Positions 27,271-35,785 of a stretch of 64,000 nucleotides of DNA are shown here, piece by piece. The translations under genes and the position numbers were made by a program. Each line of letters opens with the position of its first letter. Position 1 is the first letter of the stretch. The stretch is from Crossiella sp. CA-258035 (GTDB taxonomy: Bacteria > Actinomycetota > Actinomycetes > Mycobacteriales > Pseudonocardiaceae). Below the pieces are notes generated by a model. That model was not told the origin of the DNA. It saw only the letters and a program-made list of their open reading frames with translations, and searched no databases. Where the stretch lies: NCBI RefSeq assembly GCF_030064675.1, contig NZ_CP116413.1, positions 95,001 through 159,000 on the forward strand, given 5' to 3'.

Positions 27271-28221
27271 ATGGCCAAGCGCACCGCGGCCAAGCGCAAG
27301 AACCAAGCCGCCGAGGGTGGCATCGGGCCGCGTCAGCCCTGTCCGTGCGGCTCCGGCAAGCGGTACAAGGCCTGCCACGGCGGTTCGGCCGCCGATGTGA
27401 TGGTCATCCGGCCGTTCGAGGGCCTGGCCGCCGAGCCGGAGCTGATCGCGCTGCGTGAGTTCGTGCCCTCGGCCACCGCGGCGCTGCCGCTGGCCGAAGC
27501 AGGCGCCCGCCCGGTCACCGTGGCCACCGTGCTGCCGATGGCCGCCGCCGCACTGGTCCGCACCGACGGCGCCGCCTTCATCGGCCTCCAGGTGCAGACC
27601 CGCACCGGTGACATCAGCGGCGACCTGGCCCGCGCGCTGCGCTGGGCGCAGACCGCGGAGCCGGGCAACGCGCTGTCGGTGGCCCCGGCCGCGGCCGAGG
27701 GCGAGACCCTGCGCCTGCAGGACCTGCTGGTGCCGGACGCGCGCCTGGAGGTCGAGTTGCACGCCGACTTCTCCTGGTGGATCCCGGCCGACGCCGAGCA
27801 GACCGGCGACGTGGCGCTGTCCCTGGAACGGGCCAACGCGGCGATCATGCCCACCGAGCCGGTGGTGGCCGAGGGCGTGCACGCGGCCTACTGGGTGGAC
27901 GCCGGGGACAAGGCGCACGTGCGCTGGGTCCGGCCGGAGCAGGAGGAGCGGCTGCTGGCCGCGCTGGCCCGGCTGGCCGTGCGCGGCGAGCACGACCTGG
28001 GCGAGGGCTCCCGCTACGCGGGCTCCTTCCGCGCGCACGGCCTGCTGGTGCCGGTGTGGGACGTGGACCGCGAGCAGCACTCCAAGGAGTGGGCGCAGCC
28101 GGCTTCCGCCCTCGGTGAGCGGCTGACCAGCGCACTCGCCTCCCTGGACGAGGAGCCGCTGTCCGAGGCCGAGCGCCGTTCCCGGGACGGCCTGCGCGGT
28201 CGTCAGGTAACGCTCCGGTAA
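27271..28221 (+). CDS. DUF5926 family protein with N-terminal SEC-C motif
   Basis: A 316-residue actinobacterial protein. A basic N-terminus (MAKRTAAKRKNQ) is followed by a SEC-C zinc motif, PRQPCPCGSGKRYKACHG (about residues 21-38), as found at the end of SecA. The rest carries the family marks RPFEGLAAEPELIALREFVPSATA and YAGSFRAHGLLVPVWDVD. It is conserved in actinomycetes but has no proven role; the SEC-C motif suggests ribosome or protein contact. AGGAGG precedes the ATG. Confidence 0.9.
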   Translation: MAKRTAAKRKNQAAEGGIGPRQPCPCGSGKRYKACHGGSAADVMVIRPFEGLAAEPELIALREFVPSATAALPLAEAGARPVTVATVLPMAAAALVRTDGAAFIGLQVQTRTGDISGDLARALRWAQTAEPGNALSVAPAAAEGETLRLQDLLVPDARLEVELHADFSWWIPADAEQTGDVALSLERANAAIMPTEPVVAEGVHAAYWVDAGDKAHVRWVRPEQEERLLAALARLAVRGEHDLGEGSRYAGSFRAHGLLVPVWDVDREQHSKEWAQPASALGERLTSALASLDEEPLSEAERRSRDGLRGRQVTLR

Positions 28222-28230
28222 CGGTCCGAT

Positions 28231-28266
28231 TGGTGTGGGCGCCAGGGCAACCCTGGCGCACCACCA
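28231..28266 (+). terminator. Hairpin after the DUF5926 gene
   Basis: GCGCCAGGG (28239-28247) and CCCTGGCGC (28251-28259) form a perfect 9-bp stem with a CAA loop, extended outward by TGGTG/CACCA past a small internal loop. It lies 10 bases after the stop codon; no T run. Confidence 0.6.
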
Positions 28267-28422
28267 GACGTGAACCTCATGTCGGCGGCCCGCGGTCGGG
28301 TCGCACGGAGGGGAGCGTCGGCGGTGGCGGCACCGGGCTGGGTCTTCGGGACGGGAGTGGGGCTGGCGCCCGCCGTGCCGGGTGTGGGGGAGATCGAGAA
28401 CAGCGCGGCTGGGGGAGCCACG

Positions 28423-28917
28423 GTGCGGGAAGACTTCGGCGAGTTCGTCCGCATGTCCCTGCCGGGGCTGCTGCGCTACGGGCACGCGCTCACCGGCAAC
28501 CCGCACGACGCCGCCGACCTGGTGCAGTCGGTGCTGGAGAAGATCGGCTCGCGGTGGCACACCGTGCTGCGGCAGTCGGACAACCCGGCCGCCTACGTGC
28601 GGCGGGCGATGGCGAACACGCACATCAGCTTCTGGCGCAGGGTGCGCAAGGAGAGCCTGGTCGCCGACCTGCCGGACGTGCGGTCCTACGTGCAGGCCGA
28701 CCGGCTGGAGAACGAACCGCTGTGGCAGGCCCTGCGGGACCTGCCGCCGCGGCAGCGCGCGGTGATCGTGCTGCGGTACTACGAAGGGCTTTCCGAAGCC
28801 GAGATCGCGGAGGCGCTCGGAGTGAGCAAGGGCACGGTCAAGAGTCAGACGAGCAAGGCCATGGTGACGCTTCGCGGCAAACTGGGCTCACTGGTCGGAG
28901 GAGGGGATCAACGATGA
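28423..28917 (+). CDS. SigE family RNA polymerase sigma factor, tandem copy 1
   Basis: A 164-residue sigma factor from GTG 28423 (GGGGGAG upstream); the open frame extends back to 28270 but the paralogue at 29797 starts at the equivalent residue. Region 2: FVRMSLPGLLRYGHALTGNPHDAADLVQSVLEKIG. Region 4: LPPRQRAVIVLRYYEGLSEAEIAEALGVSKGTVKSQTSKAM. It is translationally coupled (ATGA) to a membrane protein gene and is roughly three-quarters identical by eye to the sigma factor 0.9 kb downstream. Confidence 0.92.
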   Translation: MREDFGEFVRMSLPGLLRYGHALTGNPHDAADLVQSVLEKIGSRWHTVLRQSDNPAAYVRRAMANTHISFWRRVRKESLVADLPDVRSYVQADRLENEPLWQALRDLPPRQRAVIVLRYYEGLSEAEIAEALGVSKGTVKSQTSKAMVTLRGKLGSLVGGGDQR

Positions 28918-29747
28918 ACGTCGACGACGAGCTGCGCAGGCTCTTCTCCGACGATCGGCTGGAGCTACGTCCCCTGCCGGATGCCGAGCACGCGGTGCTC
29001 ACCGGGGTCAAGCGCAGGCAGCGGCGCCGCAGGGCGGCCGTGGCCGCCACCGGTGCGCTGAGCGCGCTGGCCGTGGTGGCCGGCACGCTGGCCGTGCTGC
29101 AGCCGGAGCAGACCAACACGGTGCAGCCGGCGGACTCCACGTCGCTGACCTTCACCACCACGCCCGCGCCGACCTCGGTGGCCAGCAGCTCGGCGGCGGA
29201 CCAGCCGAGCGCCACCAGCACCACGCCCAGTCGTGGCGGCAGCGGCGTCGGCTCCGGCCAGGGCACCCCGCCCAGCTCCTCCAGCAAGACGCCCACCTCG
29301 ACCGTCACGCCGAAGATCTTCGGCACCGAGCAGATGGGCCCGGTGGCCTACCGGGGCCTGCGGCTGGGCATGCCCCAGGAGCAGGCGGTGGCCACCGGGC
29401 TGATCAAGCCCAACGCCAAGCCCGAGTCCAACACCGGCTGCTTCGGTTACGACTACGCGGGCAGCCCCAGGGCGGCGGGCTTCTACAGCGTGGTGATCTC
29501 CAAGGCCAAGGGCGTGGTGCGGATCAACGGCCGCGGCGACGAGCGGACCTCGGAGGGTATCGGCGTGGGCGCGCCGGTCGCCGACTTCGACCGGGTCTAC
29601 CCGAAGTACGGCACCGATCACGGCGCGGTCGGCGAGCGCGTGGTCGCGGTTCCCGGCAATGCGGCGGCCAACTACTGGTTCATCATGCAGAACAACTCGG
29701 TCAAAGAGATTCGACTCGAGTTGAGAGAGCAGGACTGTTACCCATGA
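28914..29747 (+). CDS. Single-span membrane protein with Ser/Thr-rich stalk
   Basis: A 277-residue protein coupled by a 4-base overlap to the sigma gene before it. A short cytoplasmic region (MNVDDELRRLFSDDRLELRPLP) ends in a basic patch KRRQRRRR, then a membrane segment at about 41-61, a Ser/Thr/Pro-rich stalk of about 75 residues and an outer domain from about 140 (AYRGLRLGMPQEQAVATGL) with two Cys. Likely anchor or inhibitor of the adjacent sigma factor by position; no known anti-sigma motif was seen. Confidence 0.75.
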   Translation: MNVDDELRRLFSDDRLELRPLPDAEHAVLTGVKRRQRRRRAAVAATGALSALAVVAGTLAVLQPEQTNTVQPADSTSLTFTTTPAPTSVASSSAADQPSATSTTPSRGGSGVGSGQGTPPSSSSKTPTSTVTPKIFGTEQMGPVAYRGLRLGMPQEQAVATGLIKPNAKPESNTGCFGYDYAGSPRAAGFYSVVISKAKGVVRINGRGDERTSEGIGVGAPVADFDRVYPKYGTDHGAVGERVVAVPGNAAANYWFIMQNNSVKEIRLELREQDCYP

Positions 29748-29796
29748 CCCCTGGTCCCACCTCCTATCCTTGGGCGGGGATGGGTGACATGGGGGC

Positions 29797-30288
29797 TTGG
29801 TGGACGAGGATTTTGGCGAGTTCGTGCGGATGTCGCTGCCAGCGCTGTTGCGGTACGGGCACGCGCTGACCGGTAACCCGCACGATGCCGCCGACCTGGT
29901 GCAGTCGGTGCTGGAGAAGGTCGGCACCCGCTGGCGCAAACTGCTCCGCCAGGAGGTCAACCCGCAGGCCTACGTGCGGCGGGCGATGGCCAACACGCAC
30001 GTCAGCCGCTGGCGCCGGGTGCGCAAGGAGAGCCTGGTCGCCGACCTGCCGGAGGACAGCCAGAGCTACGAGCAGGCCGACCGGCTGGAGAACGAGCCGC
30101 TCTGGCAGGCCCTGCGCGAGCTGCCGCCGCGCCAGCGCGCGGTGATCGTGCTCCGCTACTACGACAACCTGACCGAGGCCGAGATCGCCGAGTCCCTCGG
30201 CGTCACCAAGGGCACGGTGAAGAGCCAGGCCAGCAAGGCGATGGCGGCGCTGCGGCTCAAGCTCGGCGAGGACACCGGCCAGGACTGA
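29797..30288 (+). CDS. SigE family RNA polymerase sigma factor, tandem copy 2
   Basis: A 163-residue sigma factor started by TTG 29797 (GTG 29800 also possible). Its regions 2 and 4 follow copy 1 almost residue for residue (DFGEFVRMSLP, LRYGHALTGNPHDAADLVQSVLEK, YVRRAMANTH, RRVRKESLVADLP, ADRLENEPLWQALR), so the two arose by duplication. Unlike copy 1, no membrane-protein gene follows; the unit ends in a strong hairpin. Confidence 0.92.
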   Translation: MVDEDFGEFVRMSLPALLRYGHALTGNPHDAADLVQSVLEKVGTRWRKLLRQEVNPQAYVRRAMANTHVSRWRRVRKESLVADLPEDSQSYEQADRLENEPLWQALRELPPRQRAVIVLRYYDNLTEAEIAESLGVTKGTVKSQASKAMAALRLKLGEDTGQD

Positions 30289-30294
30289 CACGGC

Positions 30295-30329
30295 GGCGCC
30301 CGTGGACCGGGTCGCGGTCCACGGGCGCC
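30295..30329. terminator. Strong hairpin between sigma factor and ferritin genes
   Basis: GGCGCCCGTGGACC (30295-30308) pairs perfectly over 14 bp with 30316-30329, around a 7-nt loop. It lies between two convergent genes and can end transcription from both sides. No T run. Confidence 0.75.
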
Positions 30330-30354
30330 GGCCCGTGGTGGAAGCGGTGCTGGC

Positions 30355-30894
30355 TCAGAGGCTGCCGCCGGCCACCCGCGGCGCGGTCGGGTCTTCGCTG
30401 CCCTCGTCGCCGACGTGCTCGCGGGTCAGGAAGTCCTCGATGTTGAACAGGTTGTCGCCTGCCCGGTCCACGATGGTGAGCAGGGTCGACATGGCGGCGA
30501 CCTCCTCGACCTGCTCCTTGAGGAACCACTGCATGAACTGCTCACCGAGGTAGTCGCCCTCGTCCCGCGCGGACTTGGCCAGCGCGGTGATCTCGTCGGT
30601 GACGTGCCGCTCCTGGTTGAGGGCCAGCTCGACCGGCTCGCGCACGGAGCTGAAGTCGTTGCGCACCTCGTCCACGCCGGGGATGGACACCGGGAGACCG
30701 TTGTCCAGCAGGTACTGGACGATCATCATGGCGTGGTTGCGCTCCTCCAGCGCCTGGCGGTAGAAGTGCGCGGCCAGGCGGGGCAGGTCCTTGGCGTCGA
30801 ACCAGACCGCGACGGCGAGGTACTGCTGCGACGCGGTGAGCTCATTCCGGACCTGGGTCTGCAACAGCTGCTGGAACTTGGTGGTCGTGGTCAT
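30355..30894 (-). CDS. Ferritin (BfrB-like, heme-free)
   Basis: A 179-residue four-helix iron-storage protein. Ferroxidase-centre residues are in place: Glu in RNELTASQQYLAVA, the ExxH of QALEERNHAMMIVQYL, and Glu/Gln in LKEQVEEVA. It resembles mycobacterial BfrB-type ferritin in length and in the C-terminal acidic tail (DEGSEDPTAP). An IdeR-type iron box lies 43-61 bases upstream of the ATG, as in mycobacterial bfrB, where IdeR with iron activates storage. Confidence 0.94.
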   Translation of the reverse strand: MTTTTKFQQLLQTQVRNELTASQQYLAVAVWFDAKDLPRLAAHFYRQALEERNHAMMIVQYLLDNGLPVSIPGVDEVRNDFSSVREPVELALNQERHVTDEITALAKSARDEGDYLGEQFMQWFLKEQVEEVAAMSTLLTIVDRAGDNLFNIEDFLTREHVGDEGSEDPTAPRVAGGSL

Positions 30895-30936
30895 GCCGAA
30901 AAGAATACAACCGAATTCGCGTTTCCGCAGCTTAAG

Positions 30937-30955
30937 TCAGGTTTGCCTAACTTAG
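30937..30955 (-). promoter_or_regulatory. IdeR/DtxR-type iron box upstream of ferritin
   Basis: TCAGGTTTGCCTAACTTAG matches 15 of the 19 positions of the IdeR box TTAGGTTAGSCTAACCTAA. It ends 43 bases before the ferritin ATG. A weaker related stretch, TTAGGCTGGCTTG, starts at 30978 and might be a second half-site. In mycobacteria IdeR bound at such an upstream position activates ferritin expression under iron excess. Confidence 0.75.
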
Positions 30956-31032
30956 CCAAGCCTTTGCGAAACTCTCGTTAGGCTGGCTTGTGCAATTCCA
31001 TTCCGTAATTGCGCGAGCCGTTTCCGCTGTAA

Positions 31033-32274
31033 TCACCCGAGCGTGTCTCGCGCAATCGGGCAGGACATGCACCGAGGGCCACCACGGCCGGAGCCCAGCT
31101 CGCTGCCGGCGATCCGCAGCACCTCCACCCCGGCGTCCTCCAGCCGGGAGTTGGTCTCCACGTTGCGCTCGTAGGCCACCACCACGCCCGGCGCCACGGC
31201 CAGCGTGTTGTTGCCGTCGTCCCACTGCTCGCGCTCGGCGGTCACCGCGTCCAGGCCGGTGTCGATCACCCGCAGCCGGTCGATGCCCATCGCCTCGGCG
31301 GCCGCGCCCAGGAACGGCAGCGGACCGTCCACCAGCACGCCGCCGGAGCCGTCCGGGCGCAGCGGGTAGGCGGAGAGGGTCTCGCGCACCGCCGGGTACA
31401 TCACCACCGCGTCCCGGTCGACCATGGTGCACACGGTGTCCAGGTGCATGGTGGCCCGCTCCTGCTCGATCGGCACCGCGAGCACGGTGTGCGCGAGGCC
31501 GTCGGCGAAGGCGGAGCGGGCGAAGGACTCCGCGCCGGCCGGGGTGGTGCGCTCACCGACGCCGATGGCCAGCACGCCGGGGGACAGCAGCAGCACGTCG
31601 CCGCCCTCCAGTGGCGCGGAGTGCGCCCCGTAGGCGCGGCCGGTGCGGCTGAACCTGGGGTGGTAGGCGTAGATCAGGTCGGTCAGCGCGGTCTCCCTGC
31701 TGCGCGCGGGCAGCGCGAGCGAGGTGATGGCCACCCTGTCCGCCACCCACACCGAGGAGTCCCTGGTGAACAGCAGGTTGGGCAGCGGGTTGACCGCGAA
31801 GTCGGTGGGCAGGTGCATCTGGCGGACCAGCGAGGCGCCCTCGGCGGCGGGCAGCTCCTCGAAGGTCATGCCCGCCATCAGCACCCCGGCCAGGTCCTTG
31901 GCCTTCATCCCGGTCAGGTGCGAGCGCAGCGCGTCGGCCAGGTCCAGGCCCAGCTGACGCTCGTCCACCGCGGAGTGCACCGCGCCGAAGCGGGCCCGCG
32001 GGTCGGCCAGCGCCTCCACCAGCACCTCGCCCAGCAGCAACACCTCCACCCCGCGCGAGCGCAGCGTCTCGGCGAAGGCGTCGTGCTCCAGCTGGGCCCG
32101 GCCGAGCCAGGGCACCCCGTCGAACAACAGCTGGTCGTTGTTACGCGGGGTGAGTCGTTTCAGCTCCGCGCCGGGCCGGTGCAACAGCACGGTGCGCAGC
32201 GGGCCGACCTCGCTGTCCACCCGGTGGATCGGCTCGGCGGCAGGGGTCTCGCTTGCGATCTGGTGGGCGCTCAC
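31033..32274 (-). CDS. arcA: Arginine deiminase
   Basis: A 413-residue enzyme that hydrolyses L-arginine to citrulline and ammonia. The start is GTG 32274; a much longer open frame upstream is not supported. Guanidine-binding and catalytic motifs are present: [31 protein letters not shown] and the nucleophile Cys402 in [12 protein letters not shown]. It stands alone: no carbamate kinase or ornithine carbamoyltransferase is next to it, as in mycobacteria. The DM13 gene is divergent from it. Confidence 0.94.
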   Translation of the reverse strand: MSAHQIASETPAAEPIHRVDSEVGPLRTVLLHRPGAELKRLTPRNNDQLLFDGVPWLGRAQLEHDAFAETLRSRGVEVLLLGEVLVEALADPRARFGAVHSAVDERQLGLDLADALRSHLTGMKAKDLAGVLMAGMTFEELPAAEGASLVRQMHLPTDFAVNPLPNLLFTRDSSVWVADRVAITSLALPARSRETALTDLIYAYHPRFSRTGRAYGAHSAPLEGGDVLLLSPGVLAIGVGERTTPAGAESFARSAFADGLAHTVLAVPIEQERATMHLDTVCTMVDRDAVVMYPAVRETLSAYPLRPDGSGGVLVDGPLPFLGAAAEAMGIDRLRVIDTGLDAVTAEREQWDDGNNTLAVAPGVVVAYERNVETNSRLEDAGVEVLRIAGSELGSGRGGPRCMSCPIARDTLG

Positions 32275-32368
32275 GCAGCGGAGCGTAATGCTCTTGAAAG
32301 CTCCTGGCAGCGCGCTGATCAGAGGATTTCGGCTTGGATGTAAGGAGTCGAACCTCAGGAGGCGGATT

Positions 32369-33055
32369 GTGAACCAGGACACGGCCCCGAAGCGCGGTTT
32401 GTTGCGTCGTCCGGTCGTTTTGGTTGCGATTGTGATTGTCGCAACGGTTCTGGGCGTCGGTTTGTACCTGTTCCAGCCCTGGAAGCTCTTCACCAGCAGC
32501 ACGGTCGACGAGGCCCTGCCCACCGGCGCGGTGGCGGAGGCCCCGGCCAGCCCGTCCGCCGGGACCCCGGCCACCAGCGCACCGGGCACGGGAGCGCCGA
32601 GCACGGGAGCACCGGGCACGGGAAGGCCAGGCGCGGACGGTCCGGGCGCGGGCGGCCCCGGCACCGGAGCGCCGGGGACCGGGCAACCGAGCGCCACCGC
32701 ACCCCCCGCCCGGCCCGGCACCCTGGCCACGGGCGACTTCGTCTCCCAGGAGCACCCGACCAAGGGCAAGGCCGCCGTGCTGCGCCTGGCCGACGGCTCC
32801 CGGGTGCTTCGCCTCACCGGCCTGGCCAGTAGCGACGGTCCTGACCTGCACGTGTGGCTGACCGATCAGTCAGCGGGTGGCGAATGGGGCAAGTACGACG
32901 ACGGGCGCTTCGTGAAACTGGGCAAGCTCAAGGCCACCCACGGCAACCAGAACTACGCCATTCCGGCCGACGCGGAGCTGGACGGCCTGCGCAGTGTGGT
33001 CATCTGGTGCGACCGGTTCAACGTCGCATTCGGTTCCGCCCCGCTCACGCTGTGA
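32369..33055 (+). CDS. Membrane-anchored DM13 domain protein
   Basis: A 228-residue protein from GTG 32369 with AGGAGG 7 bases upstream. One N-terminal membrane anchor (about 14-34), then a low-complexity Pro/Gly/Thr stalk with repeated 'PGTGAP' units (about 50-115), then a C-terminal DM13 domain (about 120-228) with [22 protein letters not shown] and a Cys in [19 protein letters not shown]13 domains are cytochrome-like or redox-linked outer domains of unproven function. It precedes a solute-binding lipoprotein gene. Confidence 0.85.
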   Translation: MNQDTAPKRGLLRRPVVLVAIVIVATVLGVGLYLFQPWKLFTSSTVDEALPTGAVAEAPASPSAGTPATSAPGTGAPSTGAPGTGRPGADGPGAGGPGTGAPGTGQPSATAPPARPGTLATGDFVSQEHPTKGKAAVLRLADGSRVLRLTGLASSDGPDLHVWLTDQSAGGEWGKYDDGRFVKLGKLKATHGNQNYAIPADAELDGLRSVVIWCDRFNVAFGSAPLTL

Positions 33056-33112
33056 CGCTCACCCGTTCGGGTAGCCTCCCCCGGAGTGACCGGGTCCGGA
33101 GGGAACGACGGA

Positions 33113-33964
33113 ATGCGACAGGTTCGTGCGCTGTGGCACGTGTGCACCGCGGTTGTCGCGGTGGGAGCTCTCGCCAGCTGTGGCATCTTCGGTTCCCCGG
33201 CTGAGCCGGTGGACGCCCCGCCGCCGGGTGGCCCCAAGCTGACCGTCGGCATCAAGTTCGACCAGCCGGGGCTCGGCCAGAAGACCGGGGACAACAGCTT
33301 CGCCGGGTTCGACGTGGACGTGGCCCGCTACGTGGCCAAGGAGCTCGGCGTGCACCCGGGCAACATCACCTTCGTCGAGGCCAAGAGCGCCGAGCGGGAG
33401 ACCCTGCTGGAACAGGGCAAGGTCGACCTGGTCGCGGCCACCTACTCGATCAGCGACGCGCGCAAGAAGAAGGTCGACTTCGCCGGGCCGTACTTCGTGG
33501 CCGGGCAGGCGCTGCTGGTCCGCAAGACCACCTCGGACATCACCGGGCCGGAGTCGCTGAACCAGAGCGACTGGAAGCTGTGCTCGGTGCAGGGCTCCAC
33601 CCCGGCGGAGAAGGTCAAGCAGGCCTACGCCAAGAACGTGACCCTGCGGGTGTTCCCGTCCTACCCGGAGTGCCTGGTGGCGCTGGAGGACCCGGAGGAC
33701 CCGGTGGACGCGGTCACCACCGACGACGTGATCCTGGCCGGGTACGCCGCCGCGCAGCCGGAGAAGTTCAAGCTGGTCGGCAAGCCGTTCTCCCAGGAGC
33801 GCTACGGCATCGGCCTGCGCAAGGGCGACGAGCGCACGCCGAAGGTGACCGCCGCGCTGCGCAAGATGGTTTCCGACGGCAGCTGGAAACGAGCCGTTGA
33901 AGCGAACATCGGAAAATCTGGCTATAAGATTCCTGAACCACCCGAGGTTCTCGACTCGCCATGA
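33113..33964 (+). CDS. Glutamate-type ABC transporter solute-binding lipoprotein
   Basis: A 283-residue class 3 solute-binding protein. The ATG at 33113 has GGAGGG nine bases upstream; a GTG at 33086 is also in frame. The lipobox LASC follows a short signal peptide, so it is tethered to the membrane. Typical GluB/FliY-type segments: KLTVGIKFDQPGLG, FAGFDVDVARYVAKELG, LEQGKVDLVAATYSISDARKKKVDFAGPYF, and CSVQGSTPAEKVK. It should bind a polar amino acid, probably glutamate or glutamine. No permease or ATPase genes are adjacent, so it is an orphan here. Confidence 0.9.
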   Translation: MRQVRALWHVCTAVVAVGALASCGIFGSPAEPVDAPPPGGPKLTVGIKFDQPGLGQKTGDNSFAGFDVDVARYVAKELGVHPGNITFVEAKSAERETLLEQGKVDLVAATYSISDARKKKVDFAGPYFVAGQALLVRKTTSDITGPESLNQSDWKLCSVQGSTPAEKVKQAYAKNVTLRVFPSYPECLVALEDPEDPVDAVTTDDVILAGYAAAQPEKFKLVGKPFSQERYGIGLRKGDERTPKVTAALRKMVSDGSWKRAVEANIGKSGYKIPEPPEVLDSP

Positions 33965-34003
33965 CCTATAAGGGCCGGCAAAGCCCGACTGGTCCGCTGG
34001 AGT

Positions 34004-34051
34004 GATCCAAACCAACGATAGTCGGATGCGGTATCCGACCTTGGTTTGATC
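34004..34051. repeat. Two-tier hairpin
   Basis: Outer arms GATCCAAACCAA (34004-34015) and TTGGTTTGATC (34041-34051) pair with one bulged C; inside them TCGGAT (34022-34027) pairs with ATCCGA (34033-34038) around a GCGGT loop. The result is a 48-nt stem with an internal loop, about 40 bases past the lipoprotein gene. Candidate terminator, structured RNA end or protein site. Confidence 0.6.
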
Positions 34052-34137
34052 GGTACTCCCTCCCTGGGTTGAACTAATGTCCGCAGGGCTTGGAATTGGC
34101 TCTTTTACCCCTATCGTGTCGGCCATGGACTTAATCC

Positions 34138-34163
34138 CGGTCTGACACCGCCCGGTCAGACCG
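34138..34163. repeat. 9-bp dyad
   Basis: CGGTCTGAC (34138-34146) and GTCAGACCG (34155-34163) are perfect arms around an 8-nt spacer. The layout suits either a hairpin or an operator; no promoter was recognised beside it. Confidence 0.5.
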
Positions 34164-34204
34164 TGCGAGCCGTAGGGGATAGCTGCCCGCCCCCTCCGGC
34201 ACCC

Positions 34205-34257
34205 GGACGGGCGGGGCCTGCTCCGTGCCCCCCACCCTGGAGATGCCCCGCCCGTCC
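34205..34257. terminator. Long GC-rich hairpin downstream of the CPBP gene
   Basis: GGACGGGCGGGGC (34205-34217) pairs perfectly over 13 bp with GCCCCGCCCGTCC (34245-34257), loop 27 nt. It starts 15 bases past the stop of the minus-strand CPBP gene and probably ends that transcript. Confidence 0.6.
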
Positions 34258-34271
34258 GTCAGCTCCCCGCC

Positions 34272-35081
34272 TCACGGCAGCCAGGACACCGAGCCGCGCA
34301 GCAGCGCGTAGCCGACGAAGGCGACGATGTCGATCACCGCATGCCCCACCACCAGCGCGGTGAGCCGGTTGGTGCGCTGCCAGACCCGGCCGTAGACCAG
34401 CCCCATCACGATGTTGCCCGCGAACCCGCCGAAGCCCTGGTACAGGTGGTACGAGCCGCGCAGCACCGCGGAGACCGCCAGCGACCGGTTCTCCGACCAG
34501 CCGAGCATGCGCAGCCTGGTGATCAGGTAGCCGACCACCAGCACCTCCTCGGCCCAGGAGTTGCCGATCGCGGACAGGATCAGCGCCGGGGTGCGCCACC
34601 AGGTGTCATCCAGCGCCGAGGGCACCACGGTCAGGTTCAGCCCCATCGCCCTGGTGATGAGGTAGAAGGCGATGCCGGGCAGGCCGATCAGTGCGGCGAG
34701 GCCGAGTCCGCGCAACGCGTCGGAACCGAGTCGCCGCCGGTCCAGGCCGACCTCGGAGAGCTTCTTGCCCGCCTTCCACAGCAGGTAGGCCCCGAGCGCG
34801 CCCCAGGCGAGCAGTTGCAGCACGCCGAGCAGCTGGTGCGCCAGGTCGAGCAGGCTGAGCGCGGAGCGGGGGACGTTGAGCGCCACCGACTGCTGGCTCA
34901 GCGGCTTGGGCTGCAACAGCGAACCGATCAGGGAGAGCAGGCTGCGCAGGCCGGAGAGGCCCAGCGTCGCGGCGAACACGATCGCCAGCTCGATCCACAC
35001 CGCCCGCCGCTGCACCGGGTCGGTGATCACCTCGATCTCCGGCCGCGCCGGGTTCAGCCACCTGCTGATCACGCTCGCCAT
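34272..35081 (-). CDS. CPBP family intramembrane metalloprotease
   Basis: A 269-residue membrane protein with about seven hydrophobic segments. The CPBP (Abi) motifs are in the C-terminal half: NSWAEEVLVVGYLITRL with the paired Glu, RGSYHLYQGFGGFAGN with the first zinc His, and VGHAVIDIVAF with the second. The usual Arg after EE(x)3 is replaced by Gly-Tyr, a small departure. Members include prenyl-protein protease-like enzymes and bacteriocin self-protection proteins; the substrate here is unknown. It follows the response regulator gene with 12 bases between and is probably in its operon. Confidence 0.88.
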   Translation of the reverse strand: MASVISRWLNPARPEIEVITDPVQRRAVWIELAIVFAATLGLSGLRSLLSLIGSLLQPKPLSQQSVALNVPRSALSLLDLAHQLLGVLQLLAWGALGAYLLWKAGKKLSEVGLDRRRLGSDALRGLGLAALIGLPGIAFYLITRAMGLNLTVVPSALDDTWWRTPALILSAIGNSWAEEVLVVGYLITRLRMLGWSENRSLAVSAVLRGSYHLYQGFGGFAGNIVMGLVYGRVWQRTNRLTALVVGHAVIDIVAFVGYALLRGSVSWLP

Positions 35082-35093
35082 GCTGGCAGCGTG

Positions 35094-35741
35094 TCAGTCG
35101 GTCCCGTGTGAGCGGCGCGCGACCCAGGCGGCGAGCTGGGTGCGGCGCTCCATGCCGAGCTTGGCCAGCACCGAGGTCACGTAGTTCTTCACCGTCTTCT
35201 CGGCCAGGAACAGCCGCTCGGCGATCTGCCGGTTGGTCAGGCCCTCGCCGATCAGGCCGAGCACCTTGCGCTCCTGGTCGGTGAGCGCGGCCAGCTCGTC
35301 CGGCGGCTCCGGATCGCCGCGGCGCAGCCGGTCCAGCACCCTGGCCGTGGTGACCGGGTCCAGCAGCGAGCGCCCGGCCGCCACCTCGCGCACCGCGGTC
35401 ACCAGGTCCTGGCCGCGCACCTGCTTGAGCAGGTAGCCGGAGGCCCCGGCCATGATCGCGCCGACCAGCGCGGCCTCGTCGTCGAAGGCGGTCAGCACCA
35501 GGCAGCGCGGCGCGTCCGGGCCCTGGGCGCGCAGGGTGCGGCACAGCGCCACCCCGTCACCGTCGGGCAGCCGCATGTCCACCACCGCGACCTGGGGGCG
35601 GTGCGCGAGCGCGACCACCTCGGCCTCGGCCACGCTGCCCGCCTCGGCCACCACCTGGATGTCGTCCTCGGTGTCCAGCAGGTCGCGCAGGCCGCGGCGG
35701 ACCACCTCGTGGTCGTCGACGAGCAGGACCCGGATCGGCAC
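35094..35741 (-). CDS. NarL/DevR-like response regulator
   Basis: A 215-residue regulator. Receiver domain about 1-120: VDDHEVVRRGLRDLLDTEDD, phospho-acceptor Asp in VVDMRLPDGDG, and Lys in GYLLKQVRG. LuxR-type HTH about 148-210: LTDQERKVLGLIGEGLTNRQIAERLFLAEKTVKNYVTSVLAKLGMERRTQ. The HTH and the AGRSLLD linker are strikingly close to mycobacterial DevR/DosR, the hypoxia regulator. No DevS-type kinase gene is in the window. It is divergent from hsp20, a gene type that DevR controls in mycobacteria, but no DevR box was found in the shared intergenic region. Confidence 0.92.
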   Translation of the reverse strand: MPIRVLLVDDHEVVRRGLRDLLDTEDDIQVVAEAGSVAEAEVVALAHRPQVAVVDMRLPDGDGVALCRTLRAQGPDAPRCLVLTAFDDEAALVGAIMAGASGYLLKQVRGQDLVTAVREVAAGRSLLDPVTTARVLDRLRRGDPEPPDELAALTDQERKVLGLIGEGLTNRQIAERLFLAEKTVKNYVTSVLAKLGMERRTQLAAWVARRSHGTD

Positions 35742-35785
35742 CAGATCAGGTTACGGGGGCGGGAACATCTCCGGCTCGCAGGTCG

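Larger units (their letters stand above)
33965..34271. other. Structured intergenic region between convergent genes
   Basis: A 307-base gap with three separate inverted repeats, listed individually. No open frame with coding character was found. Two convergent genes flank it, so at least one hairpin should be a terminator, but the first is more elaborate than needed. Confidence 0.6.

Noticed and set aside
30978-30996. Second full iron box upstream of ferritin
   Set aside because: Only about half of the 19 positions agree, so it is noted as a possible half-site only.
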